Shown: piece by piece, positions 38,720 to 52,639 of the stretch | Layout: every line of letters begins with the position of its first letter | How positions within the stretch are numbered: the first letter of the stretch is position 1 | Notes under the pieces: generated by a model | The model's database searches: none | The model's input: only the letters and a program-made list of their open reading frames with translations | Told to the model about the DNA's origin: nothing | DNA from: Calliopsis andreniformis | Lineage: Eukaryota; Arthropoda; Insecta; Hymenoptera; Andrenidae | NCBI RefSeq assembly: GCF_051401765.1 | Contig: NW_027480423.1 | Location: 1,364,001 to 1,428,000, forward strand | Length of the DNA: 64,000 nucleotides | Reading direction: 5' to 3' | Translations under genes and position numbers: made by a program

Positions 38720-40779
38720 AAACCTAGGCTTCACTCTAGGGCGTTGCTCCACCAGATCGAATAGTTAGTGCCTTAGAAGTCAACGCCAGAAGCATAAAAT
38801 ACGATATAAATACAACAGCTTTTCCATCGTATAAAAGGATTAATTGCAACCAGTTTGAACGTGATGGTCATTTCTCCTTTCCGGGCAACCTAGGCTTCAC
38901 TCTAGGGCGTTGCTCCACTAGATCGAATAGTTAATGCCGTAGAAGTCAACGCCAGAAGCATAAAATACAATATAAATACAACAGTTTTTCCATCGCATGA
39001 AACAAATAATTGCAATCAGTATGAAACTTATGGTCATTTCTACGTTCCGAGCAACCTAAGCTTCACCCTGGGGCGTTGCTCCAACGGATTGAATAGTTAG
39101 GGCCTTAGAAGTCAATGCCCGAACCATAAAATGCAAAAAAAATACAACAGCGTTTCCATCATATAACAGGAATAATTGCAACCAGTTTGAAAGTGATGGC
39201 CAATTCTACGTTCCGGGCAACCTAGGCTTCACTCTAGGGCGTTGCTCCACCAGATCGAATAGTTAGTGCCTTAGAAGTCAACGCCAGAAGCATAAAATAC
39301 GATGTAAATACAACAGCTCTTCCATCGTATAGAACGAATAATTGCAACCAGTGTGAAAGTAATGGTCATTCCTACGTTCCGAGCACCCTAGGCGTCACTC
39401 TAGGGCGTTCCTCCACCACATCTAATAGCTACGGCCTTAAAAGTCAACGCCAGAAGCATAATCGTACAATATATATACAACGGCGTTTCCATCGTATAAA
39501 ACGAATAATTGCAACCAGTGTGAAAGTTATGGTCATTTCTACATTCCCAGCTACCTAGGATTCACTCTAGGGCGTTGCTCCACCAGATCGAATAGTTAGG
39601 TCCTTAGAAGTAAACGCCAGAAGCATAAAATACAATATAAATACAACAGTTTTTCCATCGTATAAAACGAATAATTGCAACCAGTATGAAACTTATGGTC
39701 ATTTCTACTTTCCGAGCAAGTTAGGCTTCACCCTAGGGCGTTGCTCCAACAGATTGAATGGTTAGGGCCTTAGAAGTCAACGCCCGAAGCATAAAATGCA
39801 ATAAAAATACAACAGTGTTTCGATCGTATAAAACGAATAATTGCAACCAGTATGAAACTTATGGTCATTTCTACTTTCCGAGCAAGCTAGGCTTCACCAT
39901 AGGGCGTTGCTCCACCAGATAGAATAGTTAGTGCCTTAGAAGTCAACGCCAGAGGCATAAAGTACAATATAAATACAACAGCGTTTCCATCGTCTAAAAC
40001 GAATAATTGCAACCAGTGTGAAAGTTATGGTCATTTCTACGTTCCGAGCACCCTAGGCGTCACTCTAGGGCGTTGCTCCACCACATCTAATAGCTATGGC
40101 CTTAGAAGTCAACGCCAGAGGCATAAAGTACAATATAAATACAACAGCGTTTCCATCGTATAAAACGAATAATTGCAACCAGTGTGAAAGTTATGGTCAT
40201 TTCTACATTCCGAGCAACCTAGGATTCACTTTAGGGCGTTGCTCCACCAGATCGAATAGTTAGGTCCTTAGAAGTAAACGCCAGCAGCATAAAATACGAT
40301 ATAAATACAACAGCTTTTCCATCGTATAAAAGGAATAATTGCAAACAGTGTGAAAGTAATGGTCATTTCTACGTTCCGGGCAAGCTAGGCTTCACCCTAG
40401 GCTGTTGTTCCACCAGATCAAATAGTTAGGGCCTAAGAAGTGAACGCCAGAAGCATAAAATGCAATAAAAATACAACAGTTTTTCCATCGTATAACAAGA
40501 TTAATTGCAACCAGTTTGAAAGTGATGGTAATTTGTCCTTTCCGGGCAACCTAGGCTTCACTCTAGGGCGTTGCTCCACCAGATCGAATAGTTAGTGCCT
40601 TAGAAGTCAACGCCAGAAGCATAAAATACAATATAAATACAACAGTTTTTCCATCGTATAAAACAAATAATTGCAACCAGTATGAATCCTATGATCATTT
40701 CTACTTTCCGAGCAACCTAGGCTTCACCCTAGTGCGTTGCTCCAACGGATTGAATAGTTAGGGCCTTAGAAGTCAACGC
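38720..40779. repeat. Block P2
   Basis: This is collinear with P1 (marker at 39458, shift 3820) until about 40030, where one monomer is lost: CAGTGTGAAAGTTATGG passes directly into the type C left half, and the shift falls to 3654. The AACAAGATTAATTGC monomer is at 40495. The block ends where the next copy begins with CATATAACAGGAATAATTGC at about 40817. Confidence 0.7.
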
Positions 40780-43139
40780 CCGAACCATAAAATGCAAAAA
40801 AAATACAACAGCGTTTCCATCATATAACAGGAATAATTGCAACCAGTTTGAAAGTGATGGCCAATTCTACGTTCCGGGCAACCTAGGCTTCACTCTAGGG
40901 CGTTGCTCCACCAGATCGAATAGTTAGTGCCTTAGAAGTCAACGCCAGAAGCATAAAATACGATGTAAATACAACAGCTCTTCCATCGTATAGAACGAAT
41001 AATTGCAACCAGTGTGAAAGTAATGGTCATTCCTACGTTCCGAGCACCCTAGGCGTCACTCTAGGGCGTTCCTCCACCACATCTAATAGCTACGGCCTTA
41101 AAAGTCAACGCCAGAGGCATAATCGTACAATATATATACAACGGCGTTTCCATCGTATAAAACGAATAATTGCAACCAGTGTGAAAGTTATGGTCATTTC
41201 TACATTCCCAGCAACCTAGGATTCACTCTAGGGCGTTGCTCCACCAGATCGAATAGTTAGGTCCTTAGAAGTAAACGCCAGAAGCATAAAATACAATATA
41301 AATACAACAGTTTTTCCATCGTATAAAACGAATAATTGCAACCAGTATGAAACTTATGGTCATTTCTACTTTCCGAGCAAGTTAGGCTTCACCCTAGGGC
41401 GTTGCTCCAACAGATTGAATGGTTAGGGCCTTAGAAGTCAACGCCCGAAGCATAAAATGCAATAAAAATACAACAGTGTTTCGATCGTATAAAACGAATA
41501 ATTGCAACCAGTATGAAACTTATGGTCATTTCTACTTTCCGAGCAAGCTAGGCTTCACCATAGGGCGTTGCTCCACCAGATAGAATAGTTAGTGCCTTAG
41601 AAGTCAACGCCAGAGGCATAAAGTACAATATAAATACAACAGCGTTTCCATCGTCTAAAACGAATAATTGCAACCAGTGTGAAAGTTATGGTCATTTCTA
41701 CATTCCGAGCAACCTAGGATTCACTCTAGGGCGTTGCTCCACCAGATCGAATAGTTAGGTCCTTAGATGTAAACGCCAGAAGCATAAAATACGATATAAA
41801 TACAACAGCTTTTCCATCGTATAAAACGAATAATTGCAACCAGTGTGAAAGTAATGGTCATTTCTACGTTCCGAGCACCCTAGGCGTCACTCTAGGGCGT
41901 TGCTCCACCACATCTAATAGCTATGGCCTTAGAAGTCAACGCCAGAGGCATAAAGTACAATATAAATACAACAGCGTTTCCATCGTATAAAACGAATAAT
42001 TGCAACCAGTGTGAAAGTTATGGTCATTTCTACATTCCGAGTAACCTAGGATTCACTTTAGGGCGTTGCTCCACCAGATCGAATAGTTAGGTCCTTAGAA
42101 GTAAACGCCAGAAGCATAAAATACGATATAACTACAACAGCGTTTCCATCGTATAAGACGAATAATTGCAACCCGTGTGAAAGTTATGGTCATTTCTACA
42201 TTCCGAGCAACCTAGGATTCACTCTAGGGCGTTGCTCCACCAGATCGAATAGTTAGGTCCTTAGAAGTAAACGCCAGCAGCATAAAATACGATATAAATA
42301 CAACAGCTTTTCCATCGTATAAAAGGAATAATTGCAAACAGTGTGAAAGTAATGGTCATTTCTACGTTCCGGGCAAGCTAGGCTTCACCCTAGGCTGTTG
42401 TTCCACCAGATCAAATAGTTAGGGCCTAAGAAGTGAACGCCAGAAGCATAAAATGCAATAAAAATACAACAGTTTTTCCATCGTATAACAAGATTAATTG
42501 CAACCAGTTTGAAAGTGATGGTAATTTGTCCTTTCCGGGCAACCTAGGCTTCACTCTAGGGCGTTGCTCCACCAGATCGAATAGTTAGTGCCTTAGAAGT
42601 CAACGCCAGAAGCATAAAATACAATATAAATACAACAGTTTTTCCATCGTATAAAACAAATAATTGCAACCAGTATGAATCCTATGGTCATTTCTACTTT
42701 CCGAGCAACCTAGGCTTCACCCTAGTGCGTTGCTCCAACGGATTGAATAGTTAGGGCCTTAGAAGTCAACGCCCGAACCATAAAATGCAAAAAAAATACA
42801 ACAGCGTTTCCATCGTATAAAACGAATAATTGCAACAAGTGTGAAAGTTATGGTCATTTCTACATTCCGAGCAACCTAGGCTTCACTCTAGGGCGTTGCT
42901 CCACCAGATCGAATAGTTAGTGCCTCAGAGGTCAACGCCAGAAGCATAAAATACAATATAAATACAACAGCTTTTCCATCGTATAAAACGAATAATTGCA
43001 ACCAGTATGAAACTTATGGTCATTTCTACTTTCCGAGCAACCTAGGCTTGACCCTAGGGCGTTGCTCCAACTGATTGAATAGTTAGGGCCTTAGAAGTCA
43101 ACGCCCAAAGCATAAAATGCAATAAAAATACAACAGTGT
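40780..43139. repeat. Block P3
   Basis: The CATAATCGTAC marker is at 41119 (1,661 bp after P2) and the AACAAGATTAATTGC monomer at 42488 (1,993 bp after P2). P3 therefore has two monomers more than P2 between these points; one of the extra monomers (about 42134-42300) has private changes (TATAACTACAAC, TATAAGACG, AACCCGTGTG). From 42488 it follows P1 with a shift of 5647. Confidence 0.7.
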
Positions 43140-45298
43140 TTCCATCGTATAAAACGAATAATTGCAACCAGTATGAAACTTATGGTCATTCCTACTTTCC
43201 GAGCAAGCTAGGCTTCACCCTAGGGCGTTGCTCCAACAGATTGAATAGTTAGGACCTTAGAAGTGAACGCCCGAACCATAAAATGCAAAAAAAATACAAC
43301 AGTGTTTCCATCATATAACAGGAATAATTGCAACCAGTTTGAAACTGATGGCCAATTCTACGTTCCGGGCAAACTAGGCTTCTATCTAGGGCGTTGCTCC
43401 ACCAGATCGAATAGATAGTGCCTTAGAAGTCAACGCCAGAAGCATAAAATACAATATAAATACAACAGTTTTTCCATCGTATAAAACGAATAATTGCAAC
43501 CAGTATGAAACTTATGGTCATTTCTACTTTCCGAGCAACCTAGGCTTCACCCTAGGGCCTTGCTCCAACAGATTGAATAGTTAGGGCCTTAGAAGTCAAC
43601 GCCCGAACCACAAAATGCAAAAAAAATACAACAGTGTTTCCATCATATAACAGGAATAATTGCGACCAATTAGGAAAGTGATGGCCAATTCTACGTTCCG
43701 GGCAACCTAGGCTTCACTCTAGGGCGTTGCTCCAACAGATTGAATAGTTAGGACCTTAGAAGTGAACGCCCGAACCATAAAATGCAAAAAAAATACAACA
43801 GTGTTTCCATCATATAACAGGAATAATTTCGACCAGTTTGAAAGTAATGGCCAATTCTACGTTCCGGGCAACCTAGGCTTCACTCTAGGGCGTTGCTCTA
43901 CCAGATCGAATAGTTAGTGCCTTAGAAGTCAACGCCAGAAGCATAAAATACAATATAAATACAACAGTTTTTCCATCGTATGAAACAAATAATTGCAACC
44001 AGTATGAAACATATGGTCATTTCTACTTTCCCAGCAACCTAGGCTTCACCCTAGGGCGTTCGTCCAACGGATTGAATAGTTAGGGCCTTAGAAGTCAACG
44101 CCCGAACCATAAAATGCAAAAAAAATACAACAGTGTTTCCATCATATAACAAAAATAATTGCAACCAGTTTGAAAGTGATGGCCAATTCTACGTTCCGGG
44201 CAACCTAGGTTTCACTCCAGTGCGTTGCTCCACCAGACCGAATGGTTACGGCCTAAGAAGTCAACGCCAGAAGCATAAAACACGATATAAATACAACAGC
44301 TTTTCCATCGTATAAAACGAATAATTGCAACCAGTATGAAACTTATGTTCATTTCTACTTTCCGAGCAAGTTAGCCTTCACCCTAGGGCGTTGCTCCAAC
44401 AGATTGATTAGTTAGGGCCTTAGAAGACAACGCCCGAAGCATAAAATGCAATTAAAATACAACAGTGTTTCCATCATATAACAGGAATAATTGCAACCAG
44501 TTTGAAAGTGATGGCCAATTCTACGTTCCGGGCAACCTAGGCTTCACCCTAGGGCCTTGCTCCAACAGATTGAATAGTTAGGGCCTTAGAAGTCAACGCC
44601 CGAACCATAAAATGCAAAAAAAATACAACAGTGTCACCATCATATAACAGGAATAATTGCGACCAATTAGGAAAGTGATGGCCAATTCTACGTTCCGGGC
44701 AACCTAGGCTTCACTCTAGGGCGTTGCTCCAACAGATTGAATAGTTAGGACCTTAGAAGTGAACGCACGAACCATAAAATGCAAACAAATACAACAGTGT
44801 TTCCATCATATAACAGGAATAATTTCGACCAGTTTGAAAGTGATGGCCAATTCTACGTTCCGGGAAACCTAGGCTTCACTCTAGGGCGTTGCTCCACCAG
44901 ATCGAATAGTTAGTGCCTTAGAAGTCAACGCCAGAAGCATAAAATACAATATAAATACAACAGTTTTTCCATCGTATAAAACGAATAATTGCAACCAGTA
45001 TGAAACTTATGGTCATTTCTACTTTCCGAGCATGTTAGGCTTCACCCTAGGGCGTTGCTCCAACAGATTGAATAGTTAGGGCCTAAGAAGTCAACGCCCG
45101 AAGCATAAAATGCAATAAGAATACAACAGTGTTTCCATCGTATAAAACGAATAATTGCAACCAGTATGAAACTTATGGTCATTTCTACTTTCCGAGCAAT
45201 CTAGGCTTCACCATAGGGCGTTGCTCCACCAGATAGAATAGTTAGTGCCATAGAAGTCAACGCCAGGAGCATAAAATACAATATAAATACAACAGTTT
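43140..45298. repeat. 13-monomer duplication, copy 1 (2,159 bp)
   Basis: TATGGTCATTCCTACTTTCC at 43181 recurs at 45340, 2,159 bp later (13 monomers plus one base). Collinearity holds to about 44530, including the AACAAAAATAATTGC monomer at 44133. The remainder (44531-45298) has extra monomers, including GCATGTTAGGC at 45031 and GCAATAAGAATAC, which become common to the right. Confidence 0.72.
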
Positions 45299-46690
45299 TT
45301 CCATCGTATAAAACGAATAATTGCAACCAGTATGAAACTTATGGTCATTCCTACTTTCCGAGCAAGCTAGGCTTCACCCTAGGGCGTTACTCCGACAGAT
45401 TGAATAGTTAGGACCTTAGAAGTGAACGCCCGAACCATAAAATGCAAAAAAAATACAACAGTGTTTCCATCATATAACAGGAATAATTGCAACCAGTTTG
45501 AAAGTGATGGCCAATTCTACGTTCCGGGCAAACTAGGCTTCTATCTAGGGCGTTGCTCCACCAGATCGAATAGATAGTGCCTTAGAAGTCAACGCCAGAA
45601 GCATAAAATACAATATAAATACAACAGTTTTTCCATCGTATAAAACGAATAATTGCAACCAGTATGAAACTTATGGTCATTTCTACTTTCCGAGCAACCT
45701 AGGCTTCACCCTAGGGCCTTGCTCCAACAGATTGAATAGTTAGGGCCTTAGAAGTCAACGCCCGAACCATAAAATGCAAAAAAAATACAACAGTGTTTCC
45801 ATCATATAACAGGAATAATTGCGACCAATTAGGAAAGTGATGGCCAATTCTACGTTCCGGGCAACCTAGGCTTCACTCTAGGGCGTTGCTCCAACAGATT
45901 GAATAGTTAGGACCTTAGAAGTGAACGCACGAACCATAAAATGCAAAAAAAATACAACAGTGTTTCCATCATATAACAGGAATAATTTCGACCAGTTTGA
46001 AAGTGATGGCCAATTCTACGTTCCGGGCAACCTAGGCTTCACTCTTGGGCGTTGCTCCACCAGATCGAATAGTTAGTGCCTTAGAAGTCAACGCCAGAAG
46101 CATAAAATACAATATAAATACAACAGTTTTTCCATCGTATGAAACAAATAATTGCAACCAGTATGAAACATATGGTCATTTCTTCTTTCCGAGCAACCTG
46201 GGCTTCACCCTAGGGCGTTCGTCCAACGGATTGAATAGTTAGGGCCTTAGAAGTCAACGCCCGAACCATAAAATGCAAAAAAAATACAACAGTGTTTCCA
46301 TCATATAACAAAAATAATTGCAACCAGTTTGAAAGTGATGGCCAATTCTACGTCCCGGGCAACCTAGGTTTCACTCCAGTGCGTTGCTCCACCAGGCCGA
46401 ATGGTTACGGCCTAAGAACTCAACGCCAGAAGCATAAAATACGATATAAACACAACAGCTTTTCCATCGTATAAAACGAATAATTGCAACCAGTATGAAA
46501 CTTATGTTCATTTCTACTTTCCGAGCAAGCTAGGCTTCACTCTAGGGCGTTGCTCCAACAGATTGATTAGTTAGGGCCTTAGAAGACAACGCCCGAAGCA
46601 TAAAATGCAATTAAAATACAACAGTGTTTCCATCATATAACAGGAATAATTGCAACCAGTTTGAAAGTGATGGCCAATTCTACGTTCCGG
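45299..46690. repeat. 13-monomer duplication, copy 2 (partial)
   Basis: This follows 43140-44530 with a constant shift of 2159, then diverges at the GGGAAACCTAGG monomer at about 46690. Its AACAAAAATAATTGC monomer is at 46292. Private changes include CTTGGGCG (46044) and TACGTCCCGGGC (46351). Confidence 0.72.
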
Positions 46691-48490
46691 GAAACCTAGG
46701 CTTCACTCTAGGGCGTTGCTCCACCAGATCGAATAGTTAGTGCCTTAGAAGTCAACGCCAGAAGCATAAAATACGATATAAATACAACAGCTTTTCCATC
46801 GTATAAAAGGATTAATTGCAACCAGTTTGAACGTGATGGTCATTTCTCCTTTCCGGGCAACCTAGGCCTCACTCTAGGGCGTTGCTCCACTAGATCGAAT
46901 AGTTAATGCCGTAGAAGTCAACGCCAGAAGCATAAAATACAATATAAACACAACAGTTTTTCCATCGCATGAAACAAATAATTGCAATCAGTATGAAACT
47001 TATGGTCATTTCTACGTTCCGAGCAACCTAAGCTTCACCCTGGGGCGTTGCTCCAACGGATTGAATAGTTAGGGCCTTAGAAGTCAATGCCCGAACCATA
47101 AAATGCAAAAAAAATACAACAGCGTTTCCATCATATAACAGGAATAATTGCAACCAGTTTGAAAGTGATGGCCAATTCTACGTTCCGAGCAACCTAGGCT
47201 TCACTCTAGGGCGTTGCTCCACCAGATCGAATAGTTAGTGCCTTAGAAGTCAACGCCAGAAGCATAAAATACGATGTAAATACAACAGCTCTTCCATCGT
47301 GTAGAACGAATAATTGCAACCAGTGTGAAAGTAATGGTCATTCCTACGTTCCGAGCACCCTAGGCGTCACTCTAGGGCGTTCCTCCACCACATCTAATAG
47401 CTACGGCCTTAGAAGTCAACGCCAGAGGCATAATCGTACAATATATATACAACGGCGTTTCCATCGTATAAAACGAATAATTGCAACCAGTGTGAAAGTT
47501 ATGGTCATTTCTACATTCCGAGCAACCTAGGATTCACTCTAGGGCGTTGCTCCAACGGATTGAATAGTTAGGGCCTTAGAAGTCAACGCCCGAACCATAA
47601 AATACAATATAAATACAACAGTTTTTCCATCGTATAAAACGAATAATTGCAACCAGTATGAAACTTATGGTCATTTCTACTTTCCCAGCAAATTAGGCTT
47701 CACCCTAGGGCGTTGCTCCAACAGATTGAATGGTTAGGGCCTTAGAAGTCAACGCCCGAAGCATAAAATGCAATAAAAATACAACAGTGTTTCGATCGTA
47801 TAAAACGAATAATTGCAACCAGTATGAAACTTATGGTCATTTCTACTTATTGAGCATGTTAGGTTTCACCCTAGGGCGTTGCTCCAACAGATTGAATGGT
47901 TAGGGCCTAAGAAGTCAACGCCCGAAGCATAAAATGCAATAAGAATACAACAGTGTTTCCATCGTATAAAACGAATAATTGCAACCAGTATGAAACTTAT
48001 GGTCATTCCTACTTTCCGAGCAAGCTAGGCTTCACCCTAGGGCGTTGCTCCAACAGATTGAATAGTTAGGACCTTAGAAGTGAACGCCCGAACCATAAAG
48101 TGCAAAAAAAATACAACAGTGTTTCCATCATATAACAGGAATAATTGCAACCAGTTTGAAAGTGATGGCCAATTCTACGTTCCGGGCAAACTAGGCTTCT
48201 ATCTAGGGCGTTACTCCACCAGATCGAATAGATAGTGCCTTAGAAGTCAACGCCAGAAGCATAAAATACAATATAAATACAACAGTTTTTCCATCGTATA
48301 AAACGAATAATTGCAACCAGTATGAAACTTATGGTCATTTCTACTTTCCGAGCAGCCTAGGCTTCACCCTAGGGCCTTGCTCCAACAGATTGAATAGTTA
48401 GGGCCTTAGAAGTCAACGCCCGAACCATAAAATGCAAAAAAAATACAACAGTGTTTCCATCATATAACAGGAATAATTGCGACCAATTAG
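46663..48490. repeat. 11-monomer duplication, copy 1 (1,828 bp)
   Basis: The GTATAAAAGGATTAATTGC monomer at 46801 recurs at 48629, and the type C marker at 47430 recurs at 49258, both 1,828 bp apart (11 monomers plus two bases). Shared private features include TCGTGTAGAACGAAT near 47297 and 49125 and CCGAGCAACC in the CATATAACAGG monomer. One monomer of this copy (about 47545-47610) has an exchanged right half (CAACGGATTGAAT, CCCGAACC) relative to 49380-49430. Confidence 0.72.
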
Positions 48491-49834
48491 GAAAGTGATG
48501 GCCAATTCTACGTTCCGGGAAACCTAGGCTTCACTCTAGGGCGTTGCTCCACCAGATCGAATAGTTAGTGCCTTAGAAGTCAACGCCAGAAGCATAACAT
48601 ACGATATAAATACAACAGCTTTTCCATCGTATAAAAGGATTAATTGCAACCAGTTTGAACGTGATGGTCATTTCTCCTTTCCGGGCAACCTAGGCTTCAC
48701 TCTAGGGCGTTGCTCCACTAGATCGAATAGTTAATGCCGTAGAAGTCAACGCCAGAAGCATAAAATACAATATAAATACAACAGTTTTTCCATCGCATGA
48801 AACAAATAATTGCAATCAGTATGAAACTCATGGTCATTTCTACGTTCCGAGCAACCTAAGCTTCACCCTGGGGCGTTGCTCCAACGGATTGAATAGTTAG
48901 GGCCTTAGAAGTCAATGCCCGAACCATAAAATGCAAAAAAAATACAACAGCGTTTCCATCATATAACAGGAATAATTGCAACCAGTTTGAAAGTGATGGC
49001 CAATTCTACGTTCCGAGCAACCTAGGCTTCACTCTAGGGCGTTGCTCCACCAGATCGAATAGTTAGTGCCTTAGAAGTCAACGCCAGAAGCATAAAATAC
49101 GATGTAAATACAACAGCTCTTCCATCGTGTAGAACGAATAATTGCAACCAGTGTGAAAGTAATGGTCATTCCTACGTTCCGAGCACCCTAGGCGTCACTC
49201 TAGGGCGTTCCTCCACCACATCTAATAGCTACGGCCTTAGAAGTCAACGCCAGAGGCATAATCGTACAATATATATACAACGGCGTTTCCATCGTATAAA
49301 ACGAATAATTGCAACCAGTGTGAAAGTTATGGTCATTTCTACATTCCGAGCAACCTAGGATTCACTCTAGGGCGTTGCTCCACCAGATCGAATAGTTAGG
49401 TCCTTAGAAGTAAACGCCAGAAGCATAAAATACAATATAAATACAACAGTTTTTCCATCGTATAAAACGAATAATTGCAACCAGTATGAAACTTATGGTC
49501 ATTTCTACTTTCCGAGCAAATTAGGCTTCACCCTAGGGCGTTGCTCCAACAGATTGAATGGTTAGGGCCTTAGAAGTCAACGCCCGAAGCATAAAATGCA
49601 ATAAAAATACAACAGTGTTTCGATCGTATAAAACGAATAATTGCAACCAGTATGAAACTTATGGTCATTTCTACTTTCCGAGCATGTTAGGCTTCACCCT
49701 AGGGCGTTGCTCCAACAGATTGAATGGTTAGGGCCTAAGAAGTCAACGCCCGAAGCATAAAATGCAATAAGAATACAACAGTGTTTCCATCGTATAAAAA
49801 GAATAATTGCAACCAGTATGAAACTTATGGTCAT
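48491..49834. repeat. 11-monomer duplication, copy 2
   Basis: This is collinear with 46663-48006 at shift 1828. It departs where 49835 has GGTCATTTCTACTTTCC while copy 1 has GGTCATTCCTACTTTCC and a different right half. It also lies inside the larger 6.8-kb duplication that starts at 48274. Confidence 0.68.
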
Positions 49835-52639
49835 TTCTACTTTCCGAGCAAGCTAGGCTTCACCATAGGACGTTGCTCCACCAGATAGAATAGTTAGTGC
49901 CATAGAAGTCAACGCCAGGAGCATAAAATACAATATAAATACAACAGTTTTTCCATCGTATAAAACGAATAATTGCAACCAGTTTGAAAGTGATGGCCAA
50001 TTCTACCTTCCGGGCAACCTAGGCTTCACTCTAGGGCGTTGCTCCACCAGATCGAATAGTTAGTGCCTTAGAAGTCAACGCCAGAAGCATAAAATACAAT
50101 ATAAATACAACAGTTTTTCCATCGTATAAAACAAATAATTGCAACCAGTATGAATCCTATGGTCATTTCTACTTTCCGAGCAACCTAGGCTTCACCCTAG
50201 TGCGTTGCTCCAACGGATTGAATAGTTAGGGCCTTAGAAGTCAACGCCCGAACCATAAAATGCAAAAAAAATACAACAGCGTTTCCATCGTATAAAACGA
50301 ATAATTGCAACAAGTGTGAAAGTTATGGTCATTTCTACATTCCGAGCAATCTAGGCTTCACTCTAGGGCGTTGCTCCACCAGATCGAATAGTTAGTGCCC
50401 CAGAGGTCAACGCCAGAAGCATAAAATACAATATAAATACAACAGCTTTTCCATCGTATAAAACGAATAATTGCAACCAGTATGAAACTTATGGTCATTT
50501 CTACTTTCCGAGCAACCTAGGCTTCACCCTAGGGCGTTGATCCCACTGATTGAATAGTTAGGGCCTTAGAAGTCAGCGCCCGAAGCATAAAATGTAATAA
50601 AAATACAACAGTGTTTCCATCGTATAAAACGAATAATTGCAACCAGTATGAAACTTATGGTCATTCCTACTTTCCGAGCAAGCTAGGCTTCACCCTAGGG
50701 CGTTGCTCCAACAGATTGAATAGTTAGGACCTTAGAAGTGAACGCCCGAACCATAAAGTGCAAAAAAAATACAACAGTGTTTCCATCATATAACAGGAAT
50801 AATTGCAACCAGTTTGAAAGTGATGGCCAATTCTACGTTCCGGGCAAACTAGGCTTCTATCTAGGGCGTTGCTCCACCAGATCGAATAGATAGTGCCTTA
50901 GAAGTCAACGCCAGAAGCATAAAATACAATATAAATACAACAGTTTTTCCATCGTATAAAACGAATAATTGCAACCAGTATGAAACTTATGGTCATTTCT
51001 ACTTTCCGAGCAACCTAGGCTTCACCCTAGGGCCTTGCTCCAACAGATTGAATAGTTAGGGCCTTAGAAGTCAACGCCCGAACCATAAAATGCAAAAAAA
51101 ATACAACAGTGTTTCCATCATATAACAGGAATAATTGCGACCAATTAGGAAAGTGATGGCCAATTCTACGTTCCGGGCAACCTAGGCTTCACTCTAGGGC
51201 GTTGCTCCAACAGATTGAATAGTTAGGACCTTAGAAGTGAACGCCCGAACCATAAAATGCAAAAAAAATACAACAGTGTTTCCATCATATAACAGGAATA
51301 ATTTCGACCAGTTTGAAAGTGATGGCCAATTCTACGTTCCGGGCAACCTAGGCTTCACTCTAGGGCGTTGCACTACCAGATCGAATAGTTAGTGCCTTAG
51401 AAGTCAACGCCAGAAGCATAAAATACGATATAAATACAACAGCTTTTCCATCGTATAAAAGGATTAATTGCAACCAGTTTGAACGTGATGGTCGTTTCTC
51501 CTTTCCGGGCAACCTAGGCTTCACTCTAGGGCGTTGCTCCACTAGATCGAATAGTTAATGCCGTAGAAGTCAACGCCAGAAGCATAAAATACAATATAAA
51601 TACAACAGTTTTTCCATCGCATGAAACAAATAATTGCTATCAGTATGAAACCTATGGTCATTTCTACGTTCCGAGCAACCTAAGCTTCACCCTAGGGCGT
51701 TGCTCCAACGGATTGAATAGTTAGGGCCTTAGAAGTCAATGCCCGAACCATAAAATGCAAAAAAAATACAACAGCGTTTCCATCATATAACAGGAATAAT
51801 TGCAACCAGTTTGAAAGTGATGGCCAATTCTACGTTCCGGGCAACCCAGGCGTCACTCTAGGGCGTTCCTCCACCACATCTAATAGCTACGGCATTAGAA
51901 GTCAACGCCAGAGGCATAAAGTACAATATATATACAACGGCGTTTCCATCGTATAAAACGAATAATTGCAACCAGTGTGAAAGTTATGGTCATTTCTACG
52001 TTCCGAGCACCCTAGGCGTCACTCTAGGGCGTTCCTCCACCACATCTAATAGCTACGGCCTTAGAAGTCAACGCCAGAGGCATAATCGTACAATATATAT
52101 ACAACGGCGTTTCCATCGTATAAAACGAATAATTGCAACCAGTGTGAAAGTTATGGTCATTTCTACATTCCGAGCAACCTAGGATTCACTCTAGGGCGTT
52201 GCTCCACCATATGGAATAGTTAGTGCCTTAGAAGTCAACGCCAGAAGCATAAAATACAATATAAATACAACAGCTTTTCCATCGTATAAAACGAGTAATT
52301 GCAACCAGTATGAAACTTATGGTCATTTCTACTTTCCTAGCAACCTAGGCTTCACACTAGGGCGTTGCGTCAACAGATTGAATAGTTAGGGCCTTAGAAC
52401 TCTACGCCCGAGCCATAAAATGCAAAAAAAATACAACAGTGTTTCCACCATATAACAGGAATAATTGCGACCAGTTTGAAAGTGATGGCCAATTCTACGT
52501 TCCGGGCAACCTAGGCTTCACTCTAGGGCGTTGCTCCAACAGATCGAATAGTTAGTGCCTTAGAAGTCAACGCCAGAAGCATAAAATACAATATAAATAC
52601 AACAGCTTTTCCATCGTATAAAACGAATAATTGCAACCA

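Noticed and set aside
51360..51542. Antisense open frames at 51360-51542, 58166-58348 and 62482-62664
   Set aside because: All are reverse-strand readings of ordinary monomers. The first two are copies from the 6.8-kb duplication, and the third is a different monomer.
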